Shown: piece by piece, positions 9,627 through 18,105 of the stretch | Numbering within the stretch: the first letter of the stretch is position 1 | Layout: each line of letters opens with the position of its first letter | Assembly (NCBI GenBank): GCA_003222195.1 | Contig: QHVB01000042.1 | Span: 1-52,300, forward strand | Reading direction: 5' to 3' | DNA length: 52,300 nt | Source of the DNA: Gemmatimonadota bacterium | Lineage (GTDB): Bacteria; Gemmatimonadota; Gemmatimonadetes; Gemmatimonadales; GWC2-71-9 | Made by a program: the position numbers and the translations under genes | The notes under the pieces: generated by a model | Database searches by the model: none | The model's input: the letters and a program-made list of their open reading frames with translations, nothing else | What the model was told of the DNA's origin: nothing

Positions 9627-12600
9627 ATGTTCCAGCGCCTGTGGGCGGCTGCCGCCGTCCTCACCGTAGTCGCAGTCCCAGTGGTCTCTCAGAATCCGCC
9701 TGCTCCTCCCCCCGCACCCCCCGCCGCCCGCCCCGCCTCACCCCCACCAGCCGCCGCTGATACGAGCCGAGCGATGCGAGCTCCGCTCGCGCAGCCCCGG
9801 CCGCCGAGCGGCGTGACGGTGACAACGGGTACAAGCGGTGGTGGCATCGTGCTGGACTCGACACTCCTCGCCGGATTCCGCTGGCGCAATATCGGGCCGG
9901 CGAACATGGGCGGGCGCGTTTCGAGCGTCGCCGGCATTCCGAGCCCGTCGCGCACGTTCTTCGTCGCGGCTGCAGCCGGGGGCATCTGGAAGACGACCAA
10001 CGCGGGCACGACCTTCCGACCGGTGTTCGAAAACGAGAAGTGCGTGTCGATGGGCGAGCTCGCGATCGCGCCCTCCGACACCAGCCAAGTGTGGGCCGGC
10101 ACGGGCGAGGAAGATTCGCGCAACACGATCTCGCCGGGCTGCGGCATCTTCAAATCGATCGACGGCGGCCTCACCTGGAAACGGATGGGGCTGGAGAAGT
10201 CGGGCGCGATCGGGCGCATCGTCGTACACCCGACCAATCCCAACATCGTCTACGTCGCGGCTCTGGGCCAACCGTGGTCGGCCAATCCCGAGCGCGGCCT
10301 CTACAAGACGACGGATGGCGGGCAGACGTGGCAGCTCGTGAAGTTTGTCTCCCCGCAGGCGGGCTTCATCGACGTCGCGATGGATCCATCGAATCCCGAA
10401 GTGCTGTTCGCCGCGAGCTGGCAGCGCGTGCGCGGGCCCTACTTTCTGAATAGCGGCGGTCCCGGCAGCGCGCTCTGGAAGACGACGGACGGCGGCAAGA
10501 CATGGACCGAAGTCAAAGGTGGCGGTCTTCCGACGACCACCAAGGGCCGTATCGACATCGCCATCGCAGCCTCGGATCCGAAGGTCATCTACCTGATGGT
10601 CGAGGCCGATACCAATGCGAATGCGCAGGGAGGCGCGGGTAAGGCGCCGCAGGTGCGGCCCTCCGGTCTGTATCGCTCCGCCGACGGCGGCGCCACGTGG
10701 GAAAAGATGAATGGCAACAACGTGCGCCCCTTCTATTACTCCCAGGTGCGCGTCGATCCGAAGGACCCGAACCGGGTCTACTGGTCGTCCACGCCGGTGA
10801 ACTACTCGAATGATGGGGGCAAGACGGTCGGCAACGCGACCGTCGGCATTCATGTCGACCATCACGCGATGTGGATCGATCCGAACGATCCCAATCACAT
10901 CGTCGTCGGCGACGACGGCGGCGTGGCGCAGACGTGGGACAAGGGCGGCAACTGGGACTTCCTGAATACCTTCCCGATCGGCCAGCCCTACATCGTCAGC
11001 TACGACATGGCATTTCCGTACAACGTTTGCGCCGGTTATCAGGACAACGGTTCGTGGTGCGGGCCGTCGCGCCGGCGGCAGGGCGAAATCACCAACGCCG
11101 ATTGGACCACCGTGGGCGGCGGCGACGGCTTCTACACGGCGCAGGATCCAACCGACCCGAACACGATTTACGTCGAGTCGCAGGGCGGCAACATGTCGCG
11201 CCTGAACTTCGCGACTGGTGAGCGCGTGGTCCTCCAGAAGCCGAACTGGCGGCCGCGCTACACGATCTTCGAGGACTCGGTCGTCATCGAGCGCCCCGAC
11301 ACGACGAAGCCCGAGACGGCGGCGCAGCGGCGCCGCATCGCCGAGCTGCGGCTGCGCCAGAAGGCGGACTCGAACGAAATCGATCTCCGCTGGAACTGGA
11401 ACACGCCCTTCTTCATCTCGGCGCACAATCCGGAGACGTTCTACGCCGGCGCGAACAAGGTGATGAAGTCGACGCGCCGCGGCGAGGATCTGTATCCCAT
11501 CTCGCCCGATCTCACCACGAAGGATTCGATGAGAATCCGGGTGAGCACCCGGACGACCGGCGGCATCACGCCTGACGTGACCGGCGCCGAGACGTACTGC
11601 ACGATCGTGTCGCTCGCGGAGTCGCCGCTCCGGCCGGGGTTGCTCTACGCCGGCACGGACGACGGCAACGTCTGGATCACGACGAACGACGGCGGCGCCT
11701 GGGACAACATCACGGGACGCTTCCCCGGGGTCCCCGCGGGGACATACGTCAGCCGTATCGAGCCCTCGCGCTTCGACACGGCGACGTTCTACATCACGTT
11801 CGACAATCATCGCAATGGCGATTACGCGCCCTACGTGTACGTCACGACCGATTTCGGGAAATCGTTCCGCTCGCTCGTGAACAATCTGCCCAAGGGTGAT
11901 GACGGACCGGGCTACGTGCACGTGATCCGCGAGGACATCGCCAATCGCGATCTGCTGTTTGTCGGGACCGATGCCGGCCTGTACGTCTCGTTGAACCGCG
12001 GCGCGTCGTGGCAGCGGTTCATGACCGGCTTCCCGACGGTGCCGGTGCACGATCTGCGGATTCATCCGCGCGACCGCGACTTGCTCGCGGCGACGCATGG
12101 GCGCTCGCTGTGGATCGTGAACATCGCGCCGCTCGAGCAGCTGAACGACAGCGCGATCGCCGCCGGCGCCTATCTGTTCCAGCCGACGGTCGCGTATCAG
12201 TACGGCCAACAGCCGCTCGGCGGCGGCAGCTCCGGCCAAAAGGCGTTTCGCGCGCCGAGTCCGCAGTATGGCGCCGAGATCGTGTATCGCCTGACGAGCG
12301 GGAGCAGCGATCGGCGCGCGCGCACGTCGATCGTGATTCGTGACGTGCGTGGCGACACGGTCCGCACGGTGCAGGGGCCAGCGGGCCCCGGCCTGCATCG
12401 CGTCACCTGGAACTTCCAGGGTCGCAATCCCCCGCCGGTCGCGCTGTCGCCTTCGCAGAAGCGGGACAGTGCCTGGCTCGTGCAGCGCATCAACGTCGTC
12501 TTCGATTCCCTCGCGAAGAACGGCGGCAATGCGCAACAGCTCGAACCGATCAAGACGCTCCTGCTGGCCGGTGACGTGCAGGGGATCGCGCAACGGTTCG

Positions 12601-13040
12601 GGTTCGGCGGTGGCGGTGGAGGGGGGGGCGGTGGAGGTGGTGGTGGAGGCGGCGGTGGATCGTCCTTCGTGAACGGCCGGTTCGTGGAGCGGCCCGGCGA
12701 GACAACGCCGCGCGCGGCGAGTGCGGCAGCTGCGCTGCCCTCCGGGAGTGAGAGCGGTGGCGAATCGGGCGATGCGCCAGCCGACGCGAGCTTCCTCACG
12801 ACGCTCGGCACGTTGCTGCGCAAGCCCGGACAGGGCGGCGGCGGCGGCGGCGGGGGGGGAGGCTTCGGAGCCTTGGGGTTTGTCGCGCAGGCTTTCGGCC
12901 GGGCGCCCGCCGGTGGTGGAGGCTTTGGCGGATTCGGTGGCGCGGCGAATCAGGTCACGACCGGCGACTATCTCGTCACGATCACGGTTGACGGGAAGAC
13001 GTTGACGCGCGTAGTTCGCGTGGAGCGAGGTGGCCGCTAA
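9627..13040 (+). CDS. Secreted BNR/Asp-box beta-propeller protein (sortilin-like), 1137 residues
   Basis: It has a signal peptide and then a proline-rich linker (PAPPPAPPAARP). The body has at least seven Asp-box motifs: GIWKTTNAGTTF, GIFKSIDGGLTW, GLYKTTDGGQTW, ALWKTTDGGKTW, GLYRSADGGATW, NVWITTNDGGAW and GLYVSLNRGASW. These mark the blades of BNR/sialidase-type or Vps10/sortilin propellers. A C-terminal Ig-like segment (RTSIVIRDVRGDTVRTVQGPAGPG) follows, interrupted by two poly-glycine insertions, near 12604-12658 and 12833-12863. Proteins of this type are often labelled glycosyl hydrolase, but no sialidase catalytic Arg triad is evident, so binding or scaffolding at the surface is as likely. 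The stop abuts the next gene. Confidence 0.85.
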   Translation: MFQRLWAAAAVLTVVAVPVVSQNPPAPPPAPPAARPASPPPAAADTSRAMRAPLAQPRPPSGVTVTTGTSGGGIVLDSTLLAGFRWRNIGPANMGGRVSSVAGIPSPSRTFFVAAAAGGIWKTTNAGTTFRPVFENEKCVSMGELAIAPSDTSQVWAGTGEEDSRNTISPGCGIFKSIDGGLTWKRMGLEKSGAIGRIVVHPTNPNIVYVAALGQPWSANPERGLYKTTDGGQTWQLVKFVSPQAGFIDVAMDPSNPEVLFAASWQRVRGPYFLNSGGPGSALWKTTDGGKTWTEVKGGGLPTTTKGRIDIAIAASDPKVIYLMVEADTNANAQGGAGKAPQVRPSGLYRSADGGATWEKMNGNNVRPFYYSQVRVDPKDPNRVYWSSTPVNYSNDGGKTVGNATVGIHVDHHAMWIDPNDPNHIVVGDDGGVAQTWDKGGNWDFLNTFPIGQPYIVSYDMAFPYNVCAGYQDNGSWCGPSRRRQGEITNADWTTVGGGDGFYTAQDPTDPNTIYVESQGGNMSRLNFATGERVVLQKPNWRPRYTIFEDSVVIERPDTTKPETAAQRRRIAELRLRQKADSNEIDLRWNWNTPFFISAHNPETFYAGANKVMKSTRRGEDLYPISPDLTTKDSMRIRVSTRTTGGITPDVTGAETYCTIVSLAESPLRPGLLYAGTDDGNVWITTNDGGAWDNITGRFPGVPAGTYVSRIEPSRFDTATFYITFDNHRNGDYAPYVYVTTDFGKSFRSLVNNLPKGDDGPGYVHVIREDIANRDLLFVGTDAGLYVSLNRGASWQRFMTGFPTVPVHDLRIHPRDRDLLAATHGRSLWIVNIAPLEQLNDSAIAAGAYLFQPTVAYQYGQQPLGGGSSGQKAFRAPSPQYGAEIVYRLTSGSSDRRARTSIVIRDVRGDTVRTVQGPAGPGLHRVTWNFQGRNPPPVALSPSQKRDSAWLVQRINVVFDSLAKNGGNAQQLEPIKTLLLAGDVQGIAQRFGFGGGGGGGGGGGGGGGGGGSSFVNGRFVERPGETTPRAASAAAALPSGSESGGESGDAPADASFLTTLGTLLRKPGQGGGGGGGGGGFGALGFVAQAFGRAPAGGGGFGGFGGAANQVTTGDYLVTITVDGKTLTRVVRVERGGR

Positions 13041-13044
13041 AGAG

Positions 13045-14058
13045 ATGGCGTTTCTCGATACCAAGCACCAGCGCGCCGCGTTCATCGTTTTGGCGTTGGG
13101 CGTGGCGCTGGTGTGGTCCCTGGGGCCGTACGCCACGGGGATCATTGGTATTCCGGTCCTCGCGGTGCTGTTCGCGCCGGTGCACGGCTGGCTCGCGCGG
13201 CATGGCGTCCCGTCCGCGGTGGCGGCGCTCCTCATCACGCTGCTGGGCGCGGTGCTGCTCATCGTGCCGGGGCTTTTGATTGCCGGTTTGCTCATCAACC
13301 AGGCGCAGGGAATCACGCAGACCGTGCTTCAGAGTCCGATCATCGAGCGCTTCCGCGGTTTGCAGATCCGCGGAATCCCCATCGGGCCCCGGCTCGCCGA
13401 CGCGGCGGGCCGGATCGTGGCGGCGATTGGGTCGAGTGCGTTCGGCCTCGTCGGCACCGCCACGCGCCTGACGCTCAATCTCACGATTTCGTTCTTCGGT
13501 TTGTACTACGTGCTCAAGCATCGCGGCGACGTGTGGCTCGATGCGCGTCCCTACATCCCGTTCTCCGACGCCAACACGGCAAAGCTCGGGAAGCGGTTCA
13601 AGGACGTGACGGTGTCGACCGTCATCGGCACCGGCGTGACCGCAGCCATTCAGGGGGCAGTGCTCGCCTTGACGTTCGCGATTGTGGGCCTGCCGAATGG
13701 CTTGTTCTGGGGCGTGGTTACGATGGCATTCGCCATCCTCCCCGTCGTCGGCAGCGGGCTGATATGGATCCCGGCCGGGATTGCGCTGTTCATGCAGGGT
13801 AGACAGGTAACCGGCGTATTGCTCATCCTGTGGGGGGTTCTCGTCGCACAGCTCGTCGACAATCTCGCCCGACCCCTGATCTACCGCCGGTTTTCCGCGA
13901 TCCATCCGCTCATCACGCTGATCGGCGCGATTGGCGGCGTAAGCTACTTCGGGCTGCTCGGCCTGCTCATCGGCCCGCTCGCGTTGAGTTACTTCTTCGA
14001 GCTGATTCGGATGTATCGCGAGGAGTATCTCGAGCCGGAGGCGGCGGCATCGCGATAG
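13045..14058 (+). CDS. AI-2E/PerM-family membrane permease
   Basis: About 337 residues from ATG 13045; a GTG at 13030 overlapping the previous stop would add five residues. Seven to eight hydrophobic segments are visible: FIVLALGVALVWSLG, IIGIPVLAVLFAPVHGWLA, AALLITLLGAVLLIVPGLLIAGLLI, and a C-terminal set with ILPVVGSGLIWIPAGIALFMQG, LLILWGVLVAQLVDNLARPLIY and the hallmark GGVSYFGLLGLLIGPLALSYFF. The family includes autoinducer-2 exporters and Na+/H+ antiporter-like proteins, so substrate cannot be assigned. It closely follows the BNR gene and is likely co-transcribed. It is the last ordinary chromosomal gene before the cassette array. Confidence 0.88.
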   Translation: MAFLDTKHQRAAFIVLALGVALVWSLGPYATGIIGIPVLAVLFAPVHGWLARHGVPSAVAALLITLLGAVLLIVPGLLIAGLLINQAQGITQTVLQSPIIERFRGLQIRGIPIGPRLADAAGRIVAAIGSSAFGLVGTATRLTLNLTISFFGLYYVLKHRGDVWLDARPYIPFSDANTAKLGKRFKDVTVSTVIGTGVTAAIQGAVLALTFAIVGLPNGLFWGVVTMAFAILPVVGSGLIWIPAGIALFMQGRQVTGVLLILWGVLVAQLVDNLARPLIYRRFSAIHPLITLIGAIGGVSYFGLLGLLIGPLALSYFFELIRMYREEYLEPEAAASR

Positions 14059-14229
14059 CTCCGGTCCGCGGGCCGGGGGGCGGGCAGTGCACTGTAATAT
14101 AGCGTTTAGGCAGACCGGCCTATTTCATTTTGGGGAGCATGGATCGTCAGATTAGGCTGCGAGACATGCATTGCGAAATGGTTTACACAGGTCTGTCCAA
14201 TTCTCGTTAAGCCGCGGCCCAGATCTCTT
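14059..14229. other. Non-coding 5' boundary of the cassette array
   Basis: No gene is visible. GTTAAGC at 14206-14212 fits the GTTRRRY core of an attC/attI crossover site and would leave an 18-nt leader before pdxJ, a common cassette arrangement. No matching upstream R'' box (RYYYAAC) or attC arm was found, so this may be an attI remnant or a degraded attC. GTTTAGGC at ~14104 is a weaker alternative. Confidence 0.35.
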
Positions 14230-14973
14230 ATGACTCGCCTCAGCGTCAACCTGAACAAGGTCGCATTGCTTCGGAACTCCCGGAGTCTCGGGATACCGAG
14301 CGTCCTGCAGGCGGCCGAGCGTTGCATCCGTGCTGGCGCCCACGGGATCACCGTGCATCCGCGTCCGGATCAACGGCACGTGAAACCGCCTGACGTTCTT
14401 CAACTAGCAGAGTTGTTGCGAGACCATCCTCAGGTCGAGTTCAACATTGAAGGGAACCCCTTTCCTGAGTTTCTAGAGCTGGCGCGAAAGGCGCAGCCGG
14501 TGCAGTGCACCCTCGTCCCTGATGGCCCGGATGCTGTTACTTCGGACCATGGATGGGATCTTGATGCGGAAGCCGCATGGCTGAAGCCGATCATCTCAGA
14601 GCTCCACGACCGCGGTACTCGCGTGAGCGTTTTCATGGATGTGGACAGCGATCAATGGGAGCAAGCCCGGAAACTCGGGGCGGATCGAGTCGAGCTGTAC
14701 ACGCAGCCCTACGCAGCCGCCTATGCGCGGAATGACTTTCAGACAGTCCTTGGTAGATTTGGTGCGGCGGCTGAGGCTGCGCAGTTGGCTGGTTTAGGAG
14801 TGAACGCGGGTCACGATCTAAACCTGCAGAATGTTGGCCAATTCTGTCGCATCACTGGGATACTGGAGGTGTCTATTGGCCACGCGTTGGTGTCCGATGC
14901 GCTCGAGGTCGGGCTATACAACGCTGTGCGCGCGTACTTGCAGGTTTTGGCTTCGTCAGCGGCCGCGGCCTAA
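14230..14973 (+). CDS. pdxJ: Pyridoxine 5'-phosphate synthase, carried as a gene cassette
   Basis: 247 residues, the full length of the family (~240). PdxJ condenses 1-deoxy-D-xylulose 5-phosphate with 3-amino-2-oxopropyl phosphate, the last ring-closing step of the DXP-dependent vitamin B6 pathway. Visible motifs are LSVNLNKVALLRNSR, AGAHGITVHPRPDQRHV, FNIEGNPFPEF, TLVPDGPDAVTS, the glycine-rich LGVNAGHDLNLQNVG and the phosphate-binding EVSIGHALVSDAL. The VNLNK and HPRPDxRH variants resemble the Bacteroidetes-type subgroup. The TAA stop (14971-14973) lies inside the R'' box of attC1. A housekeeping biosynthetic gene is an unusual cassette passenger. The ATG at 14230 has no strong Shine-Dalgarno sequence. 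Confidence 0.93.
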   Translation: MTRLSVNLNKVALLRNSRSLGIPSVLQAAERCIRAGAHGITVHPRPDQRHVKPPDVLQLAELLRDHPQVEFNIEGNPFPEFLELARKAQPVQCTLVPDGPDAVTSDHGWDLDAEAAWLKPIISELHDRGTRVSVFMDVDSDQWEQARKLGADRVELYTQPYAAAYARNDFQTVLGRFGAAAEAAQLAGLGVNAGHDLNLQNVGQFCRITGILEVSIGHALVSDALEVGLYNAVRAYLQVLASSAAAA

Positions 14974-15057
14974 CCAGCGCTTGAAGCTGACGGCGCGCCT
15001 AGATTAGGGAATGAATCTTTTTTCTGCGCGCCGCAGCTTAAGCGCGCCCCGTTAGGC
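14968..15057 (+). repeat. attC site 1 (90 bp)
   Basis: R'' GCCTAAC at 14968-14974 and R' GTTAGGC at 15051-15057 are perfectly complementary. The inner arms GCGCTTGAAGCTG and CAGCTTAAGCGC pair with one extrahelical G. The site ends the pdxJ cassette and supplies its stop codon. Confidence 0.9.
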
Positions 15058-15257
15058 AGCCAGCTGATTACCCGCTCGAACTGACATAGTCTATAGAGCG
15101 GTGTCTCGACGCCGCAGAATACTCGACGGATGAAGCCTGGCAGCTACAAATAACCGCTTCACGCTGTCCGATTTAGAATGTGTTCGTCGCGCTCCGCGAG
15201 TATCGACCAATCCGTGAGGTCGTTTGGCCGCATAGATATCGTCCCGAACGGAGGACT

Positions 15258-16553
15258 ATGAGACGATTGCTGTTTCCTGCTACCGTTTGTCTAAGGAAAT
15301 CTCTGAGGGCCATTCGGGCGGTTGCCGTCCTCCTGCTCCTCAACGACGTGGTCCTTCACGCGCAGGAGCCGACGGCGCGCGATACCGCCTACCTGGACAG
15401 TGTATTCCGCGCGCACCGGTATAGCCTCGCGCTGGAAAACGGCCGGCTCACAGGCGCGGGCGCTCGCTTCCTGCTGGATGCAAGTCGCGACGCACAGTTC
15501 TTCGTGATCGGCGAATCGCACTACGTCGCCCAGATTCCACGGTTCGCGGAGGCACTTTTCAGCAGTCTGCATAGCGACCGTGGCTACAACTACTATCCGG
15601 TGGAATTCGGGCCTGTTATCACTGGGATGCTGTCAGCAGCGGGTGTCCGCGGTGATAGGGCAAGGAGCTTCGCGTTAGCGCGCAAGTATCCTCACGCATT
15701 CCAATTCTGGGACGACGAGGAGATTGACGCGTTCGCCGATATCGCTCGGACCTCAACCGCGCGCAGCCAACCGTTGTGGGGACTGGACAACGAGTGGGGT
15801 GCGCTCCATGCGCTCGACCGGCTCACCGCGATCGCGCCGACGGCCGAGGCGCGTGCGCTCGCACGTCAGCTCGACGAGCGTGCGCGCGCCATCGAGTCAA
15901 CACGCCCCTATGCGATCGTCGATGTTCCGCGCTTCATAAGCGATGCGGACTCCTCGAGCTTCGAAGCTCTCCGCGCCGCTTTCCACCCCGCCGCAGGTTC
16001 TGAGGCGGAGTCTCTGCTGGATGCGATCGAGATATCCAACCGGATCTACCTCCTGGATCGCGGGGCTAGACGGAATGAGATCACGGGATACAGGTCAAAC
16101 GCCGACCGCGAGCGCTACATGAAGGCGCTCTTCATGACCCAGTACCGCAATGCGCGGCGGAGCGGCGACACCCTTCCTCGCGTCCTCGTTAAGATCGGTA
16201 GCACGCACGGCGGGAACTGGCGCAGTCCCACCTACGTAGAGTCACTCGGCAACTTCCTCTATGAGTTCGCGCTTACGAACGAGCGCAGCTCATTCCACCT
16301 TGTGGTCTGGCTTGTCAACGAGCCAGGAACCTATTGGACACTCGCTGACGATCCACCATACTTGCCGCTCGCACGCGTCGGGTCGACGTCGGAGTGGGCG
16401 GTCGTAGACTTCCGTCCGCTGCGTGACCTCTGGTACGCGGGGAAGCTCCGCGCGCTCAGTAAAGAGCTTCGCGACGCGGTCTTCGGGTACGACGCCGTAC
16501 TGCTCCTCGGCAGTGGCACGCGCGGCACCTACGAGCAGCTCCGTGATCATTGA
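15258..16553 (+). CDS. Secreted EreA/ChaN-like (GESH-motif) protein
   Basis: 431 residues from ATG 15258, which has GGAGGA just upstream. A signal peptide runs to LLLLNDVVLHAQ. The core holds FFVIGESHYVAQIPRFAEALF, YYPVEFGP, PLWGLDNEWGALHALDRL and a late VLVKIGSTHGGNWR, then ends in YDAVLLLGSG. The GE(S/N)H motif, the acidic VEFG strand, the WGLD strand and a second SxHG motif are shared with the erythromycin-esterase/ChaN/Tiki superfamily of metal-dependent hydrolases and haem-binding proteins. Whether it hydrolyses a macrolide is not indicated. It is the only gene of the second cassette, which has a ~200-bp untranslated leader. Confidence 0.6.
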   Translation: MRRLLFPATVCLRKSLRAIRAVAVLLLLNDVVLHAQEPTARDTAYLDSVFRAHRYSLALENGRLTGAGARFLLDASRDAQFFVIGESHYVAQIPRFAEALFSSLHSDRGYNYYPVEFGPVITGMLSAAGVRGDRARSFALARKYPHAFQFWDDEEIDAFADIARTSTARSQPLWGLDNEWGALHALDRLTAIAPTAEARALARQLDERARAIESTRPYAIVDVPRFISDADSSSFEALRAAFHPAAGSEAESLLDAIEISNRIYLLDRGARRNEITGYRSNADRERYMKALFMTQYRNARRSGDTLPRVLVKIGSTHGGNWRSPTYVESLGNFLYEFALTNERSSFHLVVWLVNEPGTYWTLADDPPYLPLARVGSTSEWAVVDFRPLRDLWYAGKLRALSKELRDAVFGYDAVLLLGSGTRGTYEQLRDH

Positions 16554-16652
16554 AACGCGCGCTAGTTGTGGGATCAGGCACTCTCTTTCCAATCTAGACC
16601 GAACGATGATTGTCAACGAGCTGGATTGGATGCGTGCTTCGTGAACTCAGCT

Positions 16653-16744
16653 GCCTAACGAACGTTGCAGCTGGCAAGCACTTTTCGGACGCGGCTTCGC
16701 CGCAATGGTGGTAGCGTGCTTGCAGCTGAACTGAGGCGTTAGCT
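16653..16744 (+). repeat. attC site 2 (92 bp, divergent type)
   Basis: R'' GCCTAAC starts at 16653 and R' GTTAGCT is at 16738-16744. The arms GTTGCAGCTGGCAAGCAC and GTGCTTGCAGCTGAAC pair with extrahelical bases. The central part contains a second inverted repeat (GCGGCTTCGCCGC). The arms differ from those of the other four sites, suggesting an origin in another integron lineage. Confidence 0.82.
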
Positions 16745-16877
16745 CGCTACACCGGTGAAGGTGACGAACTCTGACGCGTAGGCCGGGCTGTCTCAAATGC
16801 ATCCGACGGCTGGCCGAGTGGGCAACGTCATCACAGCGAGACGGGGCTGTCATAACGCATCGAGAGGTAGACGCTGG

Positions 16878-17681
16878 ATGCGACGCTTTCCGAATCGACT
16901 CGCGGTTGTCGTTCTGGTGTCGATCTTTGGTTCGTGCAGTTCTCTCCGACCCATCGAAGGGCAGAATGCCCGAGGTTCGGATCCCGTTGACCCAGCGTGC
17001 GTGCTGCCCGGAGCTCCCGCAGTCGTTCTCGAGGATGGAGGGGTCGTGCTATGGGTTTGGAGGGTTCCGTGGAAGGATGCTTACGCGCGTCCAGCGCTTC
17101 CGAACAACGCGGGGCTTTTGGCCTATCGAGCGGCGATCCGTGAGGAGGGGGCGGAAGAACGATACCCCGCGCTCGCGGTCCCGACCGGAGCAAGCGGACC
17201 CAACGCTGATGTTTGGCGCGACGAGAGTTTCAACAACGACCTGGCCTATCGAGGCGTTGTGGGCGCGATCGGCCCGATCACCTGTCTCGATGCTCTCCTG
17301 TTTGCCCAGGAGAACGCTCGCGTACCACAGCTAGAGCGCCCCACCGAGTTTCTGGCCTCCGTTCTCAGGAAAGGCAGCGATGAGCATGAGGAGCTCGTGG
17401 TCGTGTTTGGGGCCGGGGCCGAGTTGTTCCCTCCCAAGACGGTCTACGGCTTCGACATCGTCGACGACTACCTGGCGCAGGGCTGGAGTTACTGGTATGT
17501 GTTGCACAACCACACGCGGCAAAGCAATGGCGCGCTGGGTATCCCGGTCCCCAGTACCTCCGACGTCCAGTTTGGCCGAGGCCTCGCGGCGAAACGCGGA
17601 CTGAAACGGGTCCGTGTGACGAACGGATTCTATTCGTTCGATGCCGGGATCGACGAAATGCGAGCGCTTCGTGCGAGGTAA
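16878..17681 (+). CDS. Cassette lipoprotein with JAMM-like motif
   Basis: 267 residues from ATG 16878, chosen because it begins a lipoprotein signal (MRRFPNRLAVVVLVSIFGSC). The mature part has no recognised full-length domain. The C-terminal third contains YWYVLHNHT, an eleven-residue spacer, then VPSTSD, followed by GRGLAAKRGLKRVRVTN. An HxH followed by SxxD is the metal site of JAB1/MPN (JAMM) metalloproteases and RadC (HNHPSGD..PS..D), here with a longer loop. ELVVVFGAG lies one strand earlier and could hold the acidic partner. This is a possible extracytoplasmic metallo-isopeptidase-like protein; the assignment is tentative. It is the only gene of the third cassette. Confidence 0.6.
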   Translation: MRRFPNRLAVVVLVSIFGSCSSLRPIEGQNARGSDPVDPACVLPGAPAVVLEDGGVVLWVWRVPWKDAYARPALPNNAGLLAYRAAIREEGAEERYPALAVPTGASGPNADVWRDESFNNDLAYRGVVGAIGPITCLDALLFAQENARVPQLERPTEFLASVLRKGSDEHEELVVVFGAGAELFPPKTVYGFDIVDDYLAQGWSYWYVLHNHTRQSNGALGIPVPSTSDVQFGRGLAAKRGLKRVRVTNGFYSFDAGIDEMRALRAR

Positions 17682-17733
17682 CCGGATGCCTGGCACGAAC
17701 CCTGCGATGTGACGACGGCTACGCAAGCCTGCG

Positions 17734-17873
17734 GCCTAACAAGCGCTTGAAGCTGACGAGCGGTGATCGCTTTAAGGGAATCGGAGCGTTGTGCCCTGGC
17801 GGGCACGGACGTACGTCCACTTCTCTTGCGCCGGCGGGCGAGTCGCCCGCAGCTTAGGCGCAGTCCGTTAGGC
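17734..17873 (+). repeat. attC site 3 (140 bp)
   Basis: R'' GCCTAAC at 17734-17740, R' GTTAGGC at 17867-17873. The arms GCGCTTGAAGCTG and CAGCTTAGGCGC pair with the extrahelical G. The long central region has further inverted repeats (GGCGGGCGAGTCGCCCGC), making this the longest site of the array. Confidence 0.88.
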
Positions 17874-17904
17874 GAACGATCTGCGTTCGTTTATATTCAG
17901 GCTC

Positions 17905-18105
17905 ATGACCAGGATCGAGAAGCTCGAACGCGACATCCGCAACTTATCGCCCCAGGAGCTCGCCACCTTTCGGGGGTGGTTTGCGGCTTTTGATGCGGCT
18001 GCGTGGGACCACCAGTTCGAGGAAGATGCGACGTCCGGCAAGCTGGATAAGCTGGCCGACGAGGCTCTCGCGGACCATCGCGCCGGTCGCTCCCAGAAGC
18101 TTTGA
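17905..18105 (+). CDS. Antitoxin-like protein of a RelE/ParE-type module
   Basis: 66 residues: MTRIEKLERDIRNLSPQE, FRGWFAAFDAAAWDHQFEED, then a basic tail GKLDKLADEALADHRAGRSQ. This matches the common short antitoxin family that precedes RelE/ParE toxins, with a conserved N-terminal 'I..LS..E...F..WF...D...WD..IE.D' pattern and a lysine/alanine-rich C-terminus that wraps the toxin. It starts 31 bp after the cassette boundary. The toxin reading frame begins at its stop codon. Toxin-antitoxin modules are common stabilisers of sedentary integrons. Confidence 0.75.
   Translation: MTRIEKLERDIRNLSPQELATFRGWFAAFDAAAWDHQFEEDATSGKLDKLADEALADHRAGRSQKL

Noticed and set aside
9738-13316. A 1192-residue open frame on the minus strand, opposite the BNR-repeat gene
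   Set aside because: It is extremely Arg/Ala/Gly-rich with no domain. The plus strand encodes clear Asp-box motifs and a signal peptide, so the minus frame is a GC-skew shadow.
14104-14111. GTTTAGGC as the attI/attC crossover before pdxJ
   Set aside because: It has an extra T compared with GTTRRRY and would leave a long leader. GTTAAGC at 14206 fits better, though neither is proven.
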